Part shown: positions 39,384 to 50,303 of the stretch, piece by piece | Layout of the letters: every line of letters starts with the position of its first letter | How positions within the stretch are numbered: position 1 is the first letter of the stretch | NCBI GenBank assembly: GCA_937980205.1 | Contig: CALJKW010000010.1 | Span: 124,001 to 188,000, forward strand | Direction: 5' to 3' | Length of the DNA: 64,000 nt | From: an uncultured Myxococcales bacterium | Lineage (GTDB): Bacteria; Myxococcota; Myxococcia; Myxococcales; Myxococcaceae | Program-made: the position numbers and the translations under genes | Notes under the pieces: model-generated | Databases searched by the model: none | What the model was told of the DNA's origin: nothing | Seen by the model: only the letters and a program-made list of their open reading frames with translations

Positions 39384-40175
39384 TCAGGGGATGCCGCCGT
39401 CGCGCAGGCGGCGGAAGCACTTGCCGCTGTTGCAGTACGAGTCGGCGCAGCAGTCGGCGTTGACGATGCAGATCTCTCCCGGACCGCGGCACTGGCTGCA
39501 CTTCTGGTTCACGCAAGAGCCGCTGCAGCAGGGCAGGTTGTCGTTCTGATTTCCGCACGCGGCGCCCGGCGGCTTGCACGAGGCGCACGTGTCCGTATTG
39601 CGATCGCAGCCGAGGTTGCAGCACTCGCTGTCGAAGAAGCACGACTGGCCGTTCGCCTTGCACTGCAGCGTGCACGCGCTCGAGTCCGGAGAGCAGTACG
39701 GCGCCTGGCTGCAGCAGCTGCCTGAGCTCTTGCACGTGGCGCCCGCGCAGCCGAACGCGCTGCCTCCGCCAGCGCCTCCGGTTGCACCGCCGCCTCCGCC
39801 GGTGCCGCTGCTGCCTCCGCCCTGTCCGCCCGAGCCGCCGCCGCTCCCGTTCGGGTTCACCCCGCACGGCGCCGTACCCATCAACGCGGCGCACGACGAC
39901 GCCTGCAGACACGAGACCTGCGCGTCGGTCGGGTTCTTCGCGCACCACGGCTGGCAGAACTGCGCCGTCCCGTTGACCGGTGCGCCGCAGTCGACGGCCT
40001 TCGCCGTACACGCGGTCATGCAGTCGGTACCACCCGTGCTTCCGCCGGTCCCGCTGCTGCCGCCTCCGGTTCCGCTCAGGCACCCCGGCCCTTCGCACAT
40101 CGTCGTCCCGCCGCACGACCACGCCACCGCCGCGAGCGCCAGCGCGCAGCACATCAACAGCCGCCATGAAGCCAT
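39384..40175 (-). CDS. Cys-rich lipoprotein with Gly/Ser linkers
   Basis: A 263-residue protein. The start at 40175 is supported by GGAGGAA five bases upstream of the ATG and by the signal MASWRLLMCCALALAAVAWSC. Two Gly/Ser/Thr-rich linkers (residues about 35-50 and 110-138) separate cysteine-dense modules. The C-terminal half shows repeated CC-containing modules (SCCSQAPYC, SECCNLGC, PCCSGSC, ADCCADSYC). Such modules are frequent in myxobacterial outer-membrane or extracellular lipoproteins and probably form disulfide knots. Function is unknown. It is divergent from the sigma-like gene, so the 105-bp gap at 40176-40280 should hold both promoters; I recognise none. Confidence 0.8.
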   Translation of the reverse strand: MASWRLLMCCALALAAVAWSCGGTTMCEGPGCLSGTGGGSSGTGGSTGGTDCMTACTAKAVDCGAPVNGTAQFCQPWCAKNPTDAQVSCLQASSCAALMGTAPCGVNPNGSGGGSGGQGGGSSGTGGGGGATGGAGGGSAFGCAGATCKSSGSCCSQAPYCSPDSSACTLQCKANGQSCFFDSECCNLGCDRNTDTCASCKPPGAACGNQNDNLPCCSGSCVNQKCSQCRGPGEICIVNADCCADSYCNSGKCFRRLRDGGIP

Positions 40176-40280
40176 GTCACTTCCTCCCTGTGACCGGGTG
40201 AGCGGCGGGCGCGGAAGTTGTCGTGGCGATTTTCCTCGGCGCCGCGCAAGGGTGCGCCGCGGTTCGGGAAATCGGCGGGC

Positions 40281-41059
40281 GTGCGCGGCCCCCCCCCGCT
40301 GGACATTTCCCGGCCGGCTGCGCAGAAGGCGGTCGTGGATCTCGGGGCGGAGGTGACGAGGCGGTGGCCGGGCGCGCGCGTCGCCGCGGATCGTCTCTCC
40401 GACTGCGTGACGCGCGGAGGAGAAGAGGCGGCCGACCTGTACCTGGCGTGCGCTGCTGCCGCAGGCGAAGCCTGGGCGCTCGAGGCGCTCGAGCGCGACG
40501 TCTTCTCCCAGGTGGCCGCGCGGCTCGCGCACCGCCACGGCCGGGCGCCCGCGGACGAGGCGATGCAGCACGTGCGGGAGCAGCTGCTCGTCGCGGGAGG
40601 TCTCGCCGCGTACGGAGGTCGCGGCCCGCTCAAGGCGTGGGTGATGGTGATCGCCGCGCGGCGGCTGCTCGCGCTGCGGTCGTCGGCCCACGACTCGCTG
40701 AGCGGCGTGGTCGACGCGGCGCCGGATGATCTCGAGCTCACGCTCCTGCGCGCGCGCTACGGCGCCCTCTTCAAGCAGGCGCTGCGGGCCGCGTTCGATT
40801 CCCTCGAGCGCCGTGAGCGGCTCGTGCTGCGCATGTCGTCCGTCGACGGGCTGTCGGCGGAGAAGATCGGCGCCATCTTCCACGTGCACCGCGCGACGGC
40901 GTCACAGTGGATCTCTCAGGCCCGCGCCACGCTCCACGAGCGCGTCACCCAGCACGTGCAGCGCGAGGCCGGCCTGTCGCCCTCCGAGCTGGACAGCATC
41001 GGCCGGGCGTTGCAGCGCCACACTGACTTCAGCCTCCCCAGGCTCCTGGCAGGCCGGCC

Positions 41060-41063
<4 letters not shown>
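40281..41063 (+). CDS. sigma-70-like (ECF-type) regulator coupled to a Ser/Thr kinase
   Basis: About 260 residues. Possible starts are TTG 40218, GTG 40281 and GTG 40335. The last has AGAAGG upstream, and the first two would make a run of nine C (40289-40297) part of the coding sequence. The middle region (LAAYGGRGPLKAWVMVIAAR) resembles sigma region 2. The C-terminal region 4 has LERRERLVLRMSSVDGLS and the helix-turn-helix EKIGAIFHVHRATASQWISQ. It probably directs RNA polymerase to a small regulon. Its stop overlaps the kinase start (GTGA at 41060), suggesting that the kinase controls it by phosphorylation or binding. Confidence 0.8.
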
Positions 41064-43757
<2,694 letters not shown>

Positions 43758-43774
<17 letters not shown>

Positions 43775-45089
43775 GCCCACCCTGCACGGGTGGGGTCGTC
43801 TCAAAGGTCCCGGTCGCGAGGTGAAGGTCGACGATCTCGCGCACGCGCCGGAAGCTCCCATCTCTCGCGGCCTCGGCCGCAGCTACGGCGACTCGTCGCT
43901 GCCTCCTCCGGGGGACACGGCGATCAGCACGGTCCGCGCCGACCGCATCCTCCAGTTCGACGAGATCACCGGGGCGTTCCGCGCCGAGGCCGGCCTCGCG
44001 CTGCACGAGCTCAACCGCATCACGCTGCCGCGTGGCTGGTTCACCCCCGTCACGCCCGGCACGCACTTCGTCACGCTCGGCGGCATGGTCGCCGCCGACG
44101 TCCACGGCAAGAACCACCACGTCGCCGGCACCTTCGGCTCGCACGTCACGCGGCTGAAGCTGCGCGTCGCCGACGGCCGCATCGTCGAGTGCGGCCCCGA
44201 TCTCGAGCGCGATCTCTTCCGCGCGACGCTCGGCGGCATGGGCCTCACCGGCCACATCCTCGAGGTCGCGTTCACCCTCGTGCGCGTGCCGTCGCCGTGG
44301 ATCACGCAGGAGACCGAGCGCGCGCCGAACATCGACGTCTTCATCGCGAAGCTCAAAGAGGCCGCCGCGCGCTGGCCGATGACGCTCGGGTGGATCGACT
44401 GTCTCTCGGGCGGCAAGAACCTCGGCCGCGGCATCGTGTTCCGCGGGCGGTGGGCCGAGCCGCACGAGGCGCCTCCGTATTTCCCGAGGCAGCCGAGGCG
44501 CCTGCCGTGGCCGAAGGTCGAGGCGCCGTCGTGGGCGCTCAACCGGCTCACCGTCGGCGCGTTCAACGCGGGCATCTACCGGACGCACCCCAAGCGCGTG
44601 AAGACGCGCATCGTCACGCACTACCAGTGGATCTACCCGCTCGACTTCGTGACGAACTGGAACATGATGTACGGGCCGCGCGGCTTCACGCAGTACCAGT
44701 GTGTTCTGCCCGACGAGGCCGGCCCGCAGGCGGCGCGGCGCTTCCTCGAGCTGCTCACCTCGCGCGGCGGCGCCATGTCGTTCCTCTGCGTCATCAAGGA
44801 CTGCGGCCCCGAGGGCGTCGGCCTCTTGAGCTTCCCCAAGCGCGGCATCTCGATCGCCCTCGACATCCCCGTGCGCGACGACACCCAGGCGCTCGTCGAC
44901 GCGCTCAACGAGCACGTCATCAAAGAGGGCGGCCGCATCTACCTCGCGAAGGACGCGTTCACCCGCGCCGAGCACTACCGCGCCATGGAGCCGCGCCTCG
45001 AAGAGTTCCAGCGCATTCGCAAGAAGTGGGACCCGTCGCTCAAGCTGCGGTCCGCCCAGTCCATTCGCGTCCTCGGAGATCCCCCGTGA
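43758..45089 (+). CDS. FAD-linked oxidoreductase, DprE1-like
   Basis: A 443-residue protein from the first of two adjacent ATGs. The FAD-binding VAO-type domain shows ISRGLGRSYGDSSLP and TLGGMVAADVHGKNHH, a typical phosphate-loop pair. The C-terminal IYLAKDAFTRAEHYRAMEP matches the region of DprE1 that contains its active-site lysine. DprE1 oxidises decaprenylphosphoryl ribose to the 2-keto intermediate in decaprenylphosphoryl-arabinose synthesis. The position equivalent to the benzothiazinone-target Cys in DprE1 looks like Ala here (SIALDIP), by my reading of the alignment. The next gene, a DprE2-like SDR, overlaps by GTGA, giving the complete epimerase pair. The lipid carrier is not known. 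Confidence 0.85.
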
Positions 45090-45826
45090 AGGTCGCCATC
45101 CTCGGCGCCACCCGCGGCATGGGTCGCTCGCTGTCGCGCCTGATGATCGAGCGCGGCGATCGCGTGATGCTGCTGGGCCGCGACGCCGCCGACCTCGAGC
45201 GCAGCGCCGCCGATCTCTCGGCCCGCGGAGGCGCCGGCGCCCGCGTCTTCCACGCGCACTGCGATCTCGCGAAGCCCGAAACGTTCGGCCCCGCGCTCGA
45301 CCGCGCCGAGCGGCAGCTCGAAGGCCTCGACTGCGTCGTCGTCACCGCCGGCCTGTTCGCCACGCAGGAAGAGCTCGAGGCCGACGCGTCGCTCGCCCAG
45401 CGCGTGCTGACCGTCGACTTCGCGAACACGGTCGTCTTCTGTGAGGAGGCGCGCAAGCGCCTGCTCGAGCGGGGAGGGGGCACGCTCTGCGTGTTCAGCT
45501 CCGTCGCCGGAGATCGTGGCCGCAAGCCGGTCGTGCTCTACGGCGCCGCGAAGGCGGGCCTGTCGGCGTACCTCGAGGGCCTCGATCACCGCTTCCGCGC
45601 GAAGGGCCTCAAGACCGTCTGCGTGAAGCCCGGCTTCGTGCGCACCGGAATGACGGAAGGCTTGAAGGCGCCGCCGTTCGCGGGAGAGCCCGACGCCGTC
45701 GCCCAGGTCGTCCTCGACGGCATCGACCGCGGCACCCCGGTCGTCTACGCGCCGCCGATCTGGAAGTGGGTCATGACCGCCGTGAAGGCGCTGCCCCGCT
45801 TCGCGATGCGCCGAGCCGGCTTCTAA
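45086..45826 (+). CDS. short-chain dehydrogenase, DprE2-like
   Basis: A 246-residue classical SDR with a GTG start coupled to the previous stop. The NAD(P)-binding motif is VAILGATRGMGRSLSR. The active site is FSSVAG followed by YGAAKAGLSAYLEGL, which gives the YxxxK pair. In DprE2, the ketone made by DprE1 is reduced to the arabino epimer; adjacency and coupling to the DprE1-like gene support that pairing. Sequence alone would only say SDR. The stop codon runs straight into a hairpin that probably ends the transcript. Confidence 0.85.
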   Translation: MKVAILGATRGMGRSLSRLMIERGDRVMLLGRDAADLERSAADLSARGGAGARVFHAHCDLAKPETFGPALDRAERQLEGLDCVVVTAGLFATQEELEADASLAQRVLTVDFANTVVFCEEARKRLLERGGGTLCVFSSVAGDRGRKPVVLYGAAKAGLSAYLEGLDHRFRAKGLKTVCVKPGFVRTGMTEGLKAPPFAGEPDAVAQVVLDGIDRGTPVVYAPPIWKWVMTAVKALPRFAMRRAGF

Positions 45827-45847
45827 ATGGGGGACTGTCCCCATTTT
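45825..45847. terminator. hairpin terminator, first of a pair between convergent genes
   Basis: AAATGGGG (45825-45832), a loop of about six bases (GACTGT) and CCCCATTT (45839-45846), followed by T and C. The A- and T-rich outer arms let it act in both directions. It starts within the SDR stop codon and belongs to the same GGGGACTGTCCCC family as 39361. Confidence 0.75.
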
Positions 45848-45868
45848 CCGCGCAGGCATTCCCGGCAC

Positions 45869-46465
45869 TTAGCTCGAGCGAAAAAGGGGCCTGTCCCCTT
45901 TTCGGAGGATCTCCGCGTGCATCGCGTCGACGCTCAGGGTGCCGTCGATGACGATGAAGTGCGGCTCGGTTTTCGAAAGCTCGAGAAATGCGGCGCGGAC
46001 GCGCAGCTGCTCTTCGAGGTTCTCGACCAGATCGCGGCCGCCGGCGCGCGCGGAGATCCGCTCCAGCGCGACGCGGGGATCCAGATCGACCAGGAACACC
46101 ACGTCGGGCTTCGGTGCGAATGAGCGGTTCAGCTCCAGCACGGCCTTCGGATCCAGCCCTCTCGCGCCCTGGTACGCGACCGTCGAGTAGTAGTACCGGT
46201 CGATGATCACGACCGCGCCGCGCGCGAGCGCCGGAGCGATCAGCTCCCGCACGTGATCGCGCCGGTCGGCGACGAGCAGCTCGAGCTCTTCCTCGGCCGT
46301 CAGCCGCCCGGTCGTGAACGACTCGCGAATTTTGGTGCCGTGCGGCCCGTGCGTCGGCTCGCGCGTCAGCACCACCTCGCGGCCTTCGCGGCGAAACACT
46401 TCGCCGAGCATCTTGGCCTGCGTCGACTTCCCGGAGCCGTCGATGCCTTCGAACGCGATCAGCAC
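45869..46465 (-). CDS. tmk: thymidylate kinase
   Basis: A 198-residue protein with a GTG start. The P-loop is FEGIDGSGKSTQ. LTREPTHGPHG, the DR(Y) block IIDRYYYSTVAYQGA and a LID-like ISARAGGRDL follow. It phosphorylates dTMP to dTDP, an essential step for DNA synthesis. The core ends near FIVIDGTLS. The last residues, ILRKGDRPLFRSS, are encoded by a hairpin repeat and are probably a non-functional tail. The gene is 24 bp downstream of a membrane-protein gene on the same strand. Confidence 0.95.
   Translation of the reverse strand: MLIAFEGIDGSGKSTQAKMLGEVFRREGREVVLTREPTHGPHGTKIRESFTTGRLTAEEELELLVADRRDHVRELIAPALARGAVVIIDRYYYSTVAYQGARGLDPKAVLELNRSFAPKPDVVFLVDLDPRVALERISARAGGRDLVENLEEQLRVRAAFLELSKTEPHFIVIDGTLSVDAMHAEILRKGDRPLFRSS
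45882..45902. terminator. second hairpin, inside the 3' end of tmk
   Basis: AAAAGGGG (45882-45889), loop CCTGT, CCCCTTTT (45895-45902). It lies inside the tmk reading frame and encodes the KGDRPLF-type residues just before its stop at 45869. It would still terminate the SDR transcript coming from the other side. Confidence 0.75.
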
Positions 46466-46489
46466 GGCTCTTGAAGTAGCACAGGACCG

Positions 46490-47920
46490 TCACCGCCAAC
46501 GGCTGAAGGTGTCGCGCGCTCGGGAATCGAGCTCGTCTCCGTACACCCAGACCTCTTCGCCCGCGCAGGTGATCCGGCGCGACGGCGCTCCGAACTCGCC
46601 CGCGAGCAGCGCCGCGTCCAGTCTCGCCGGCAGCACGAAGTCGTAGCGCGCCGGCGTCTGCACGTACCACGTCCGGTTGTTGAGCCAGTGGTAGGGCCGC
46701 CCGGACGGTTCGACCTGCTGAACGCGCAGGCCACTGCGCGACAGCATCGTCACGTGCTTCGCGTTCCAGTAGTCGGACACGCCGCCATGCAGCCCCTGCG
46801 CGTCGAGGCACGCGACCAGCGGAGACGTGTAGCGCAGCAGCCGGGCGCCAGGCCGCCGCGCCGCCACGACCAGAAGCAGCGCCGCCGCGCCGACCATCGC
46901 GATCGCCGCCGCGCGCGCGCGCACCGCTGCACAGCCGACCATGAGCGGCACGAACAGCGGCGCGAGCAGGTACCGCAGCTCGGTGGGCCCGTCGTAGAGG
47001 CCGGTCAGCGCCATCGCGGCCGGGCACGCCAGCACGAGCAGCCCGACGTACCCGCTCGCCACGGCTGCCCTCTTGCGCAGGTGCAGCACGGCGCCCGCCA
47101 GCGCGACGCACCAGAGCAGCGCGACCGGCGACACCGTCAGCACGTCGCGCCCCAGCGCCGCGAGCGTGCTGCCGACCTCATCCAGCTGCAGGTGCCACGG
47201 AAGCCCGTGCTTCCTGAAGCGCAGGTAGAGCAGGGGAGGCAGCCCCCAGCCCACGACCGACGCCGCAGCGACGGCCGCGGCGATCCGCGCGCGGCGGTCG
47301 ACGAGCAGCGCGATCGCCGCCGGCAGCGTGAAGTACAGACCGAACATCGCGTCCGACGCCGCGGTCGCCGCGCAGACGAGCACCACCGCCGCGACGACGC
47401 CGCGTGAAGCGCCGCGCCGCGCCCACGTCAGCACGCCGGCGAGCGCGAACAGAGAGCCCAGCACCACGCCGAAGTGGTGCGCCGTCACCAGCAGGTAGAT
47501 GCCCGTGTCGAAGCGGCCCCCGGCGTAGAGGGCGAGCAACACCGCCGCACCGGCGACCGCCGCGACCTGCGGCGCCACCGCCTCGCGATCGATCGCCCGT
47601 GCGACGAGCTGCCCGCCGAGCGCGAGCAGCGCGACCTGCGTGGCCGCCTGCGCCACGATCGCGAGGCGGAAGTCTCCGAGCACCGCGTTCCACGCGAAGT
47701 AGAGGAGCAGGTCGGGGAACCAATACGGCGCGGGAGGCAGGCGCCAGTCGACCCACCTGCCGCCCTCCTGCACGACGTCGCGGAAGAGCGCCGGAAGGTA
47801 CAGCGCGTCGGACTGGAACAGCAGGTCCGGCGAGAGCTGCCCCGCGCCGAGGCTCGAGACGACGACGACGAAGGCGACGACCAGGAGCCCCCATGCCGCT
47901 GTGATCCATCGCGCGCTCAC
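46490..47920 (-). CDS. multi-pass membrane protein of unknown function
   Basis: A 476-residue protein with a GTG start. An N-terminal helix is followed by a periplasmic loop (LFQSDALYLPALFRDVVQ) that resembles the first exposed loop of GT-C-type proteins. There are about ten further hydrophobic segments. A soluble C-terminal part of about 110 residues contains SDYWNAKHVTMLSRSGLRVQ. The layout resembles GT-C glycosyltransferase-like membrane proteins, but no catalytic motif can be named. It is upstream of tmk on the same strand. Confidence 0.7.
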   Translation of the reverse strand: MSARWITAAWGLLVVAFVVVVSSLGAGQLSPDLLFQSDALYLPALFRDVVQEGGRWVDWRLPPAPYWFPDLLLYFAWNAVLGDFRLAIVAQAATQVALLALGGQLVARAIDREAVAPQVAAVAGAAVLLALYAGGRFDTGIYLLVTAHHFGVVLGSLFALAGVLTWARRGASRGVVAAVVLVCAATAASDAMFGLYFTLPAAIALLVDRRARIAAAVAAASVVGWGLPPLLYLRFRKHGLPWHLQLDEVGSTLAALGRDVLTVSPVALLWCVALAGAVLHLRKRAAVASGYVGLLVLACPAAMALTGLYDGPTELRYLLAPLFVPLMVGCAAVRARAAAIAMVGAAALLLVVAARRPGARLLRYTSPLVACLDAQGLHGGVSDYWNAKHVTMLSRSGLRVQQVEPSGRPYHWLNNRTWYVQTPARYDFVLPARLDAALLAGEFGAPSRRITCAGEEVWVYGDELDSRARDTFSRWR

Positions 47921-47985
47921 CGGTGGGCGCTCATAGCGCGTCTCGACTTGAGCCGCGCCGCGGCGTGGTCTACGCGGGGACCTGC

Positions 47986-49569
47986 ATGGTGACGCGGGGG
48001 CGGCCGGAACCAGGCAACAGGGGCGCGGCCGCGCGTGCCGCCCGCGTCGAACGCATCACCCACATCGGCAGCTGGGAGTGGACTCCCGCCAGCAACCGCG
48101 TGTGGTGGTCCGACGAGCTGTACCGCATCTACGGCCTCGAGCCCGGCGCCGTCCCCATCACCTTCGAGTTCTACCTCTCGCGCGTGCACCCCGATGACCG
48201 CGAGCGCTCGCGCGCCAACGTCGAGCAGGCCATCCGCACGCGCCAGCCCTTTCGCTACGGCGAGCGCATCATTCGCCCCGACGGCGGCGTGCGCGAGCTC
48301 GAGACGATGGGCGATGTCCACACCGACGCGAGGGGAAAGACCGCCGCGCTCACCGGCACCTGCCGCGACGTCACCGAGACCGCGCGCGCGACCCGCGTGC
48401 TCGCCGCCGAGCAGCAGGTCTTCGAAGCCATCGCGATGGGAGCTCCGCTCAGCGACGTGCTCACGCGCATCGTTCAGTTCATCGAGCAGAACTCGCCGGG
48501 CACCCTCGCCTCGGTGCTGCTCGTCGACGCCACCGGCACCCGACTTCGCCACGGCGCCGCGCCCAGCCTTCCGCCCGCCTACGTGAGGGCCATCGACGGG
48601 GCGCCGATCGGGCCCTGCGCCGGCTCGTGCGGCACCGCCGTCTTTCGTCGCGAGGCTGTCTTCGTGAGCGACATCGAGACCGACCCGCTCTGGGTCGACT
48701 GGAAGCAGCACGCCCTGCCGCACGGGCTGCGCGCGTGCTGGTCGACGCCGCTGTTCGCGCGCGACGGCCGGCCGCTCGGCAGCTTCGCGCTGTACTCCCG
48801 GAACCCCCGCAGCCCGACGCAGGCCGAGCGCGATCTCGTGCTGCGCGCCGTCCACCTCACTTCGGTCGCGATCGAGAACCGCCAGCTCGAGGCGCAGCTG
48901 CGCGGGCTCTCGGCGCGGGTCGAGTCCATTCGCGAAGACGAGCGCACCGGCATCGCGCGCGAGATCCACGACGAGCTCGGTCAGGCGCTCACTGCGCTCA
49001 AGCTCGACCTCGCCCACCTCGGCCGCCGGGCCAAGCCAGGCGCCGCGCTCGACCCGGACGCCGTGCGCAGCGCCACCGAGCAGATGGCCACCGCCGTCGA
49101 CGGGCTGATCGACGTCGTCCGCCGCATCGCTGCCGAGCTGCGCCCCGGCCTGCTCGACGACGTCGGCCTGCAGGCGGCCATCGAGTGGCAGGCCGGAGAG
49201 TTCACGCGCCGAACCCGCATCGCGTGCACCGTCGAGGCCCTGGTCGGCGACGAGCCCGTGCCGCGCGCCATCGGCACCGCCGCCTTCCGCGTCTTTCAAG
49301 AAGCGCTCGCCAACGTCGCGCGCCACGCCAACGCGAAGCAGGTCACGGTCCGCCTGGTGCGCGACGCCGACGCGCTCGTGCTCGACGTCGTCGACGACGG
49401 CGTCGGTCTTCCCCGCGGCGCGTTCACGAACCCCCTGTCGCTCGGGCTGCTCGGCATGCGCGAGCGCGCCGCGCGACTCGGGGGCACGCTCGCCGCCGAG
49501 CCTGCCACGCCCAAAGGGACGCGCGTGACGCTTCGCTTGCCGCTCACGTACGGAGGCGACACGCCGTGA
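47986..49569 (+). CDS. PAS/GAF sensor histidine kinase (NarL-family partner)
   Basis: A 527-residue protein from an ATG at 47986; an upstream frame to 47923 is possible. A PAS domain (THIGSWEWTPASNRVWWSDE through ALTGTCRDVTE) is followed by a GAF domain (about residues 140-300) and a HisKA_3 dimerisation helix. The phospho-accepting His is His328 in REIHDELGQALTALKLDL. The ATPase domain has ALANVARHANAK (N box) and DDGVGLP (G1). No membrane segment is seen, so it is probably cytosolic. The coupled response regulator gene overlaps by GTGA, making this a complete two-component system. The signal is unknown. Confidence 0.9.
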   Translation: MVTRGRPEPGNRGAAARAARVERITHIGSWEWTPASNRVWWSDELYRIYGLEPGAVPITFEFYLSRVHPDDRERSRANVEQAIRTRQPFRYGERIIRPDGGVRELETMGDVHTDARGKTAALTGTCRDVTETARATRVLAAEQQVFEAIAMGAPLSDVLTRIVQFIEQNSPGTLASVLLVDATGTRLRHGAAPSLPPAYVRAIDGAPIGPCAGSCGTAVFRREAVFVSDIETDPLWVDWKQHALPHGLRACWSTPLFARDGRPLGSFALYSRNPRSPTQAERDLVLRAVHLTSVAIENRQLEAQLRGLSARVESIREDERTGIAREIHDELGQALTALKLDLAHLGRRAKPGAALDPDAVRSATEQMATAVDGLIDVVRRIAAELRPGLLDDVGLQAAIEWQAGEFTRRTRIACTVEALVGDEPVPRAIGTAAFRVFQEALANVARHANAKQVTVRLVRDADALVLDVVDDGVGLPRGAFTNPLSLGLLGMRERAARLGGTLAAEPATPKGTRVTLRLPLTYGGDTP

Positions 49570-50198
49570 TCGCCGTGCTCATCGTCGACGATCACGCGGT
49601 CGTCCGGCGCGGGCTGGTGCAGATTCTCTCCGAGACCGACGACATCACCGTCGGCGGCGAAGCCGAGGCGGCGAGCGAGGTGATGCCGCTCGTCCGCTCG
49701 CGCGAGTGGTCGGTCGTGCTGCTCGATCTCAACATCGGCGCCGCGAACGGCCTCGACGTGCTCGCGCAGATCCGCCGCGAGCGCCCGCGGCTGCCGGTCA
49801 TCATCCTCACCGTGTTCTCGGAGGAGCAGTACGCCCTGCGCGCGCTGAAGAGCGGCGCGTCGGGCTTCATCACGAAGCAGGCCGCGCCGGAGCAGCTCAT
49901 CGCCGCGGTGCGCCACGTCGCGACGGGCGGCCGGTGGATCTCGCCGCAGCTCGCCGAGCGCCTCGCCACCCACGTCGCCGGCGGAACCCCGGGTGCTCCG
50001 CACGAGGCGCTCTCCAACCGCGAGCTCGAGGTGCTCACGCTCATCGGCAGCGGGCTCACCGTCAGCCAGATCGCCGCGCGCCTTCACCTGAGCGTGAAGA
50101 CCATCAGCACGCACCGCGCGCGGCTGTTAGCGAAGATGGGGATGAAGACGAACGCCGAGCTGACGCGCTACGCCGTGACCGCGCGCCTCGTGCCTTGA
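49566..50198 (+). CDS. NarL/FixJ-family response regulator
   Basis: A 210-residue protein with a GTG start overlapping the kinase stop. The receiver domain has IVDDHAVVRRGL, the phospho-accepting Asp54 in VLLDLNIG, and ASGFITKQAAPEQ. The LuxR-type helix-turn-helix covers about residues 145-205: LSNRELEVLTLIGSG and VSQIAARLHLSVKTISTHRA. It binds DNA as a phosphorylated dimer and regulates unknown targets. The cognate kinase is the gene before it. Confidence 0.93.
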   Translation: MIAVLIVDDHAVVRRGLVQILSETDDITVGGEAEAASEVMPLVRSREWSVVLLDLNIGAANGLDVLAQIRRERPRLPVIILTVFSEEQYALRALKSGASGFITKQAAPEQLIAAVRHVATGGRWISPQLAERLATHVAGGTPGAPHEALSNRELEVLTLIGSGLTVSQIAARLHLSVKTISTHRARLLAKMGMKTNAELTRYAVTARLVP

Positions 50199-50303
50199 AG
50201 CGCAAGCGCTGGGTCCCGTACGCCCCGCAGTAGGACGAACACCGACCCCCGAATCCGGTTCCCGCCGATGGTGGGGTGCGCCGCGCGTGTGCATGACCTA
50301 CAC

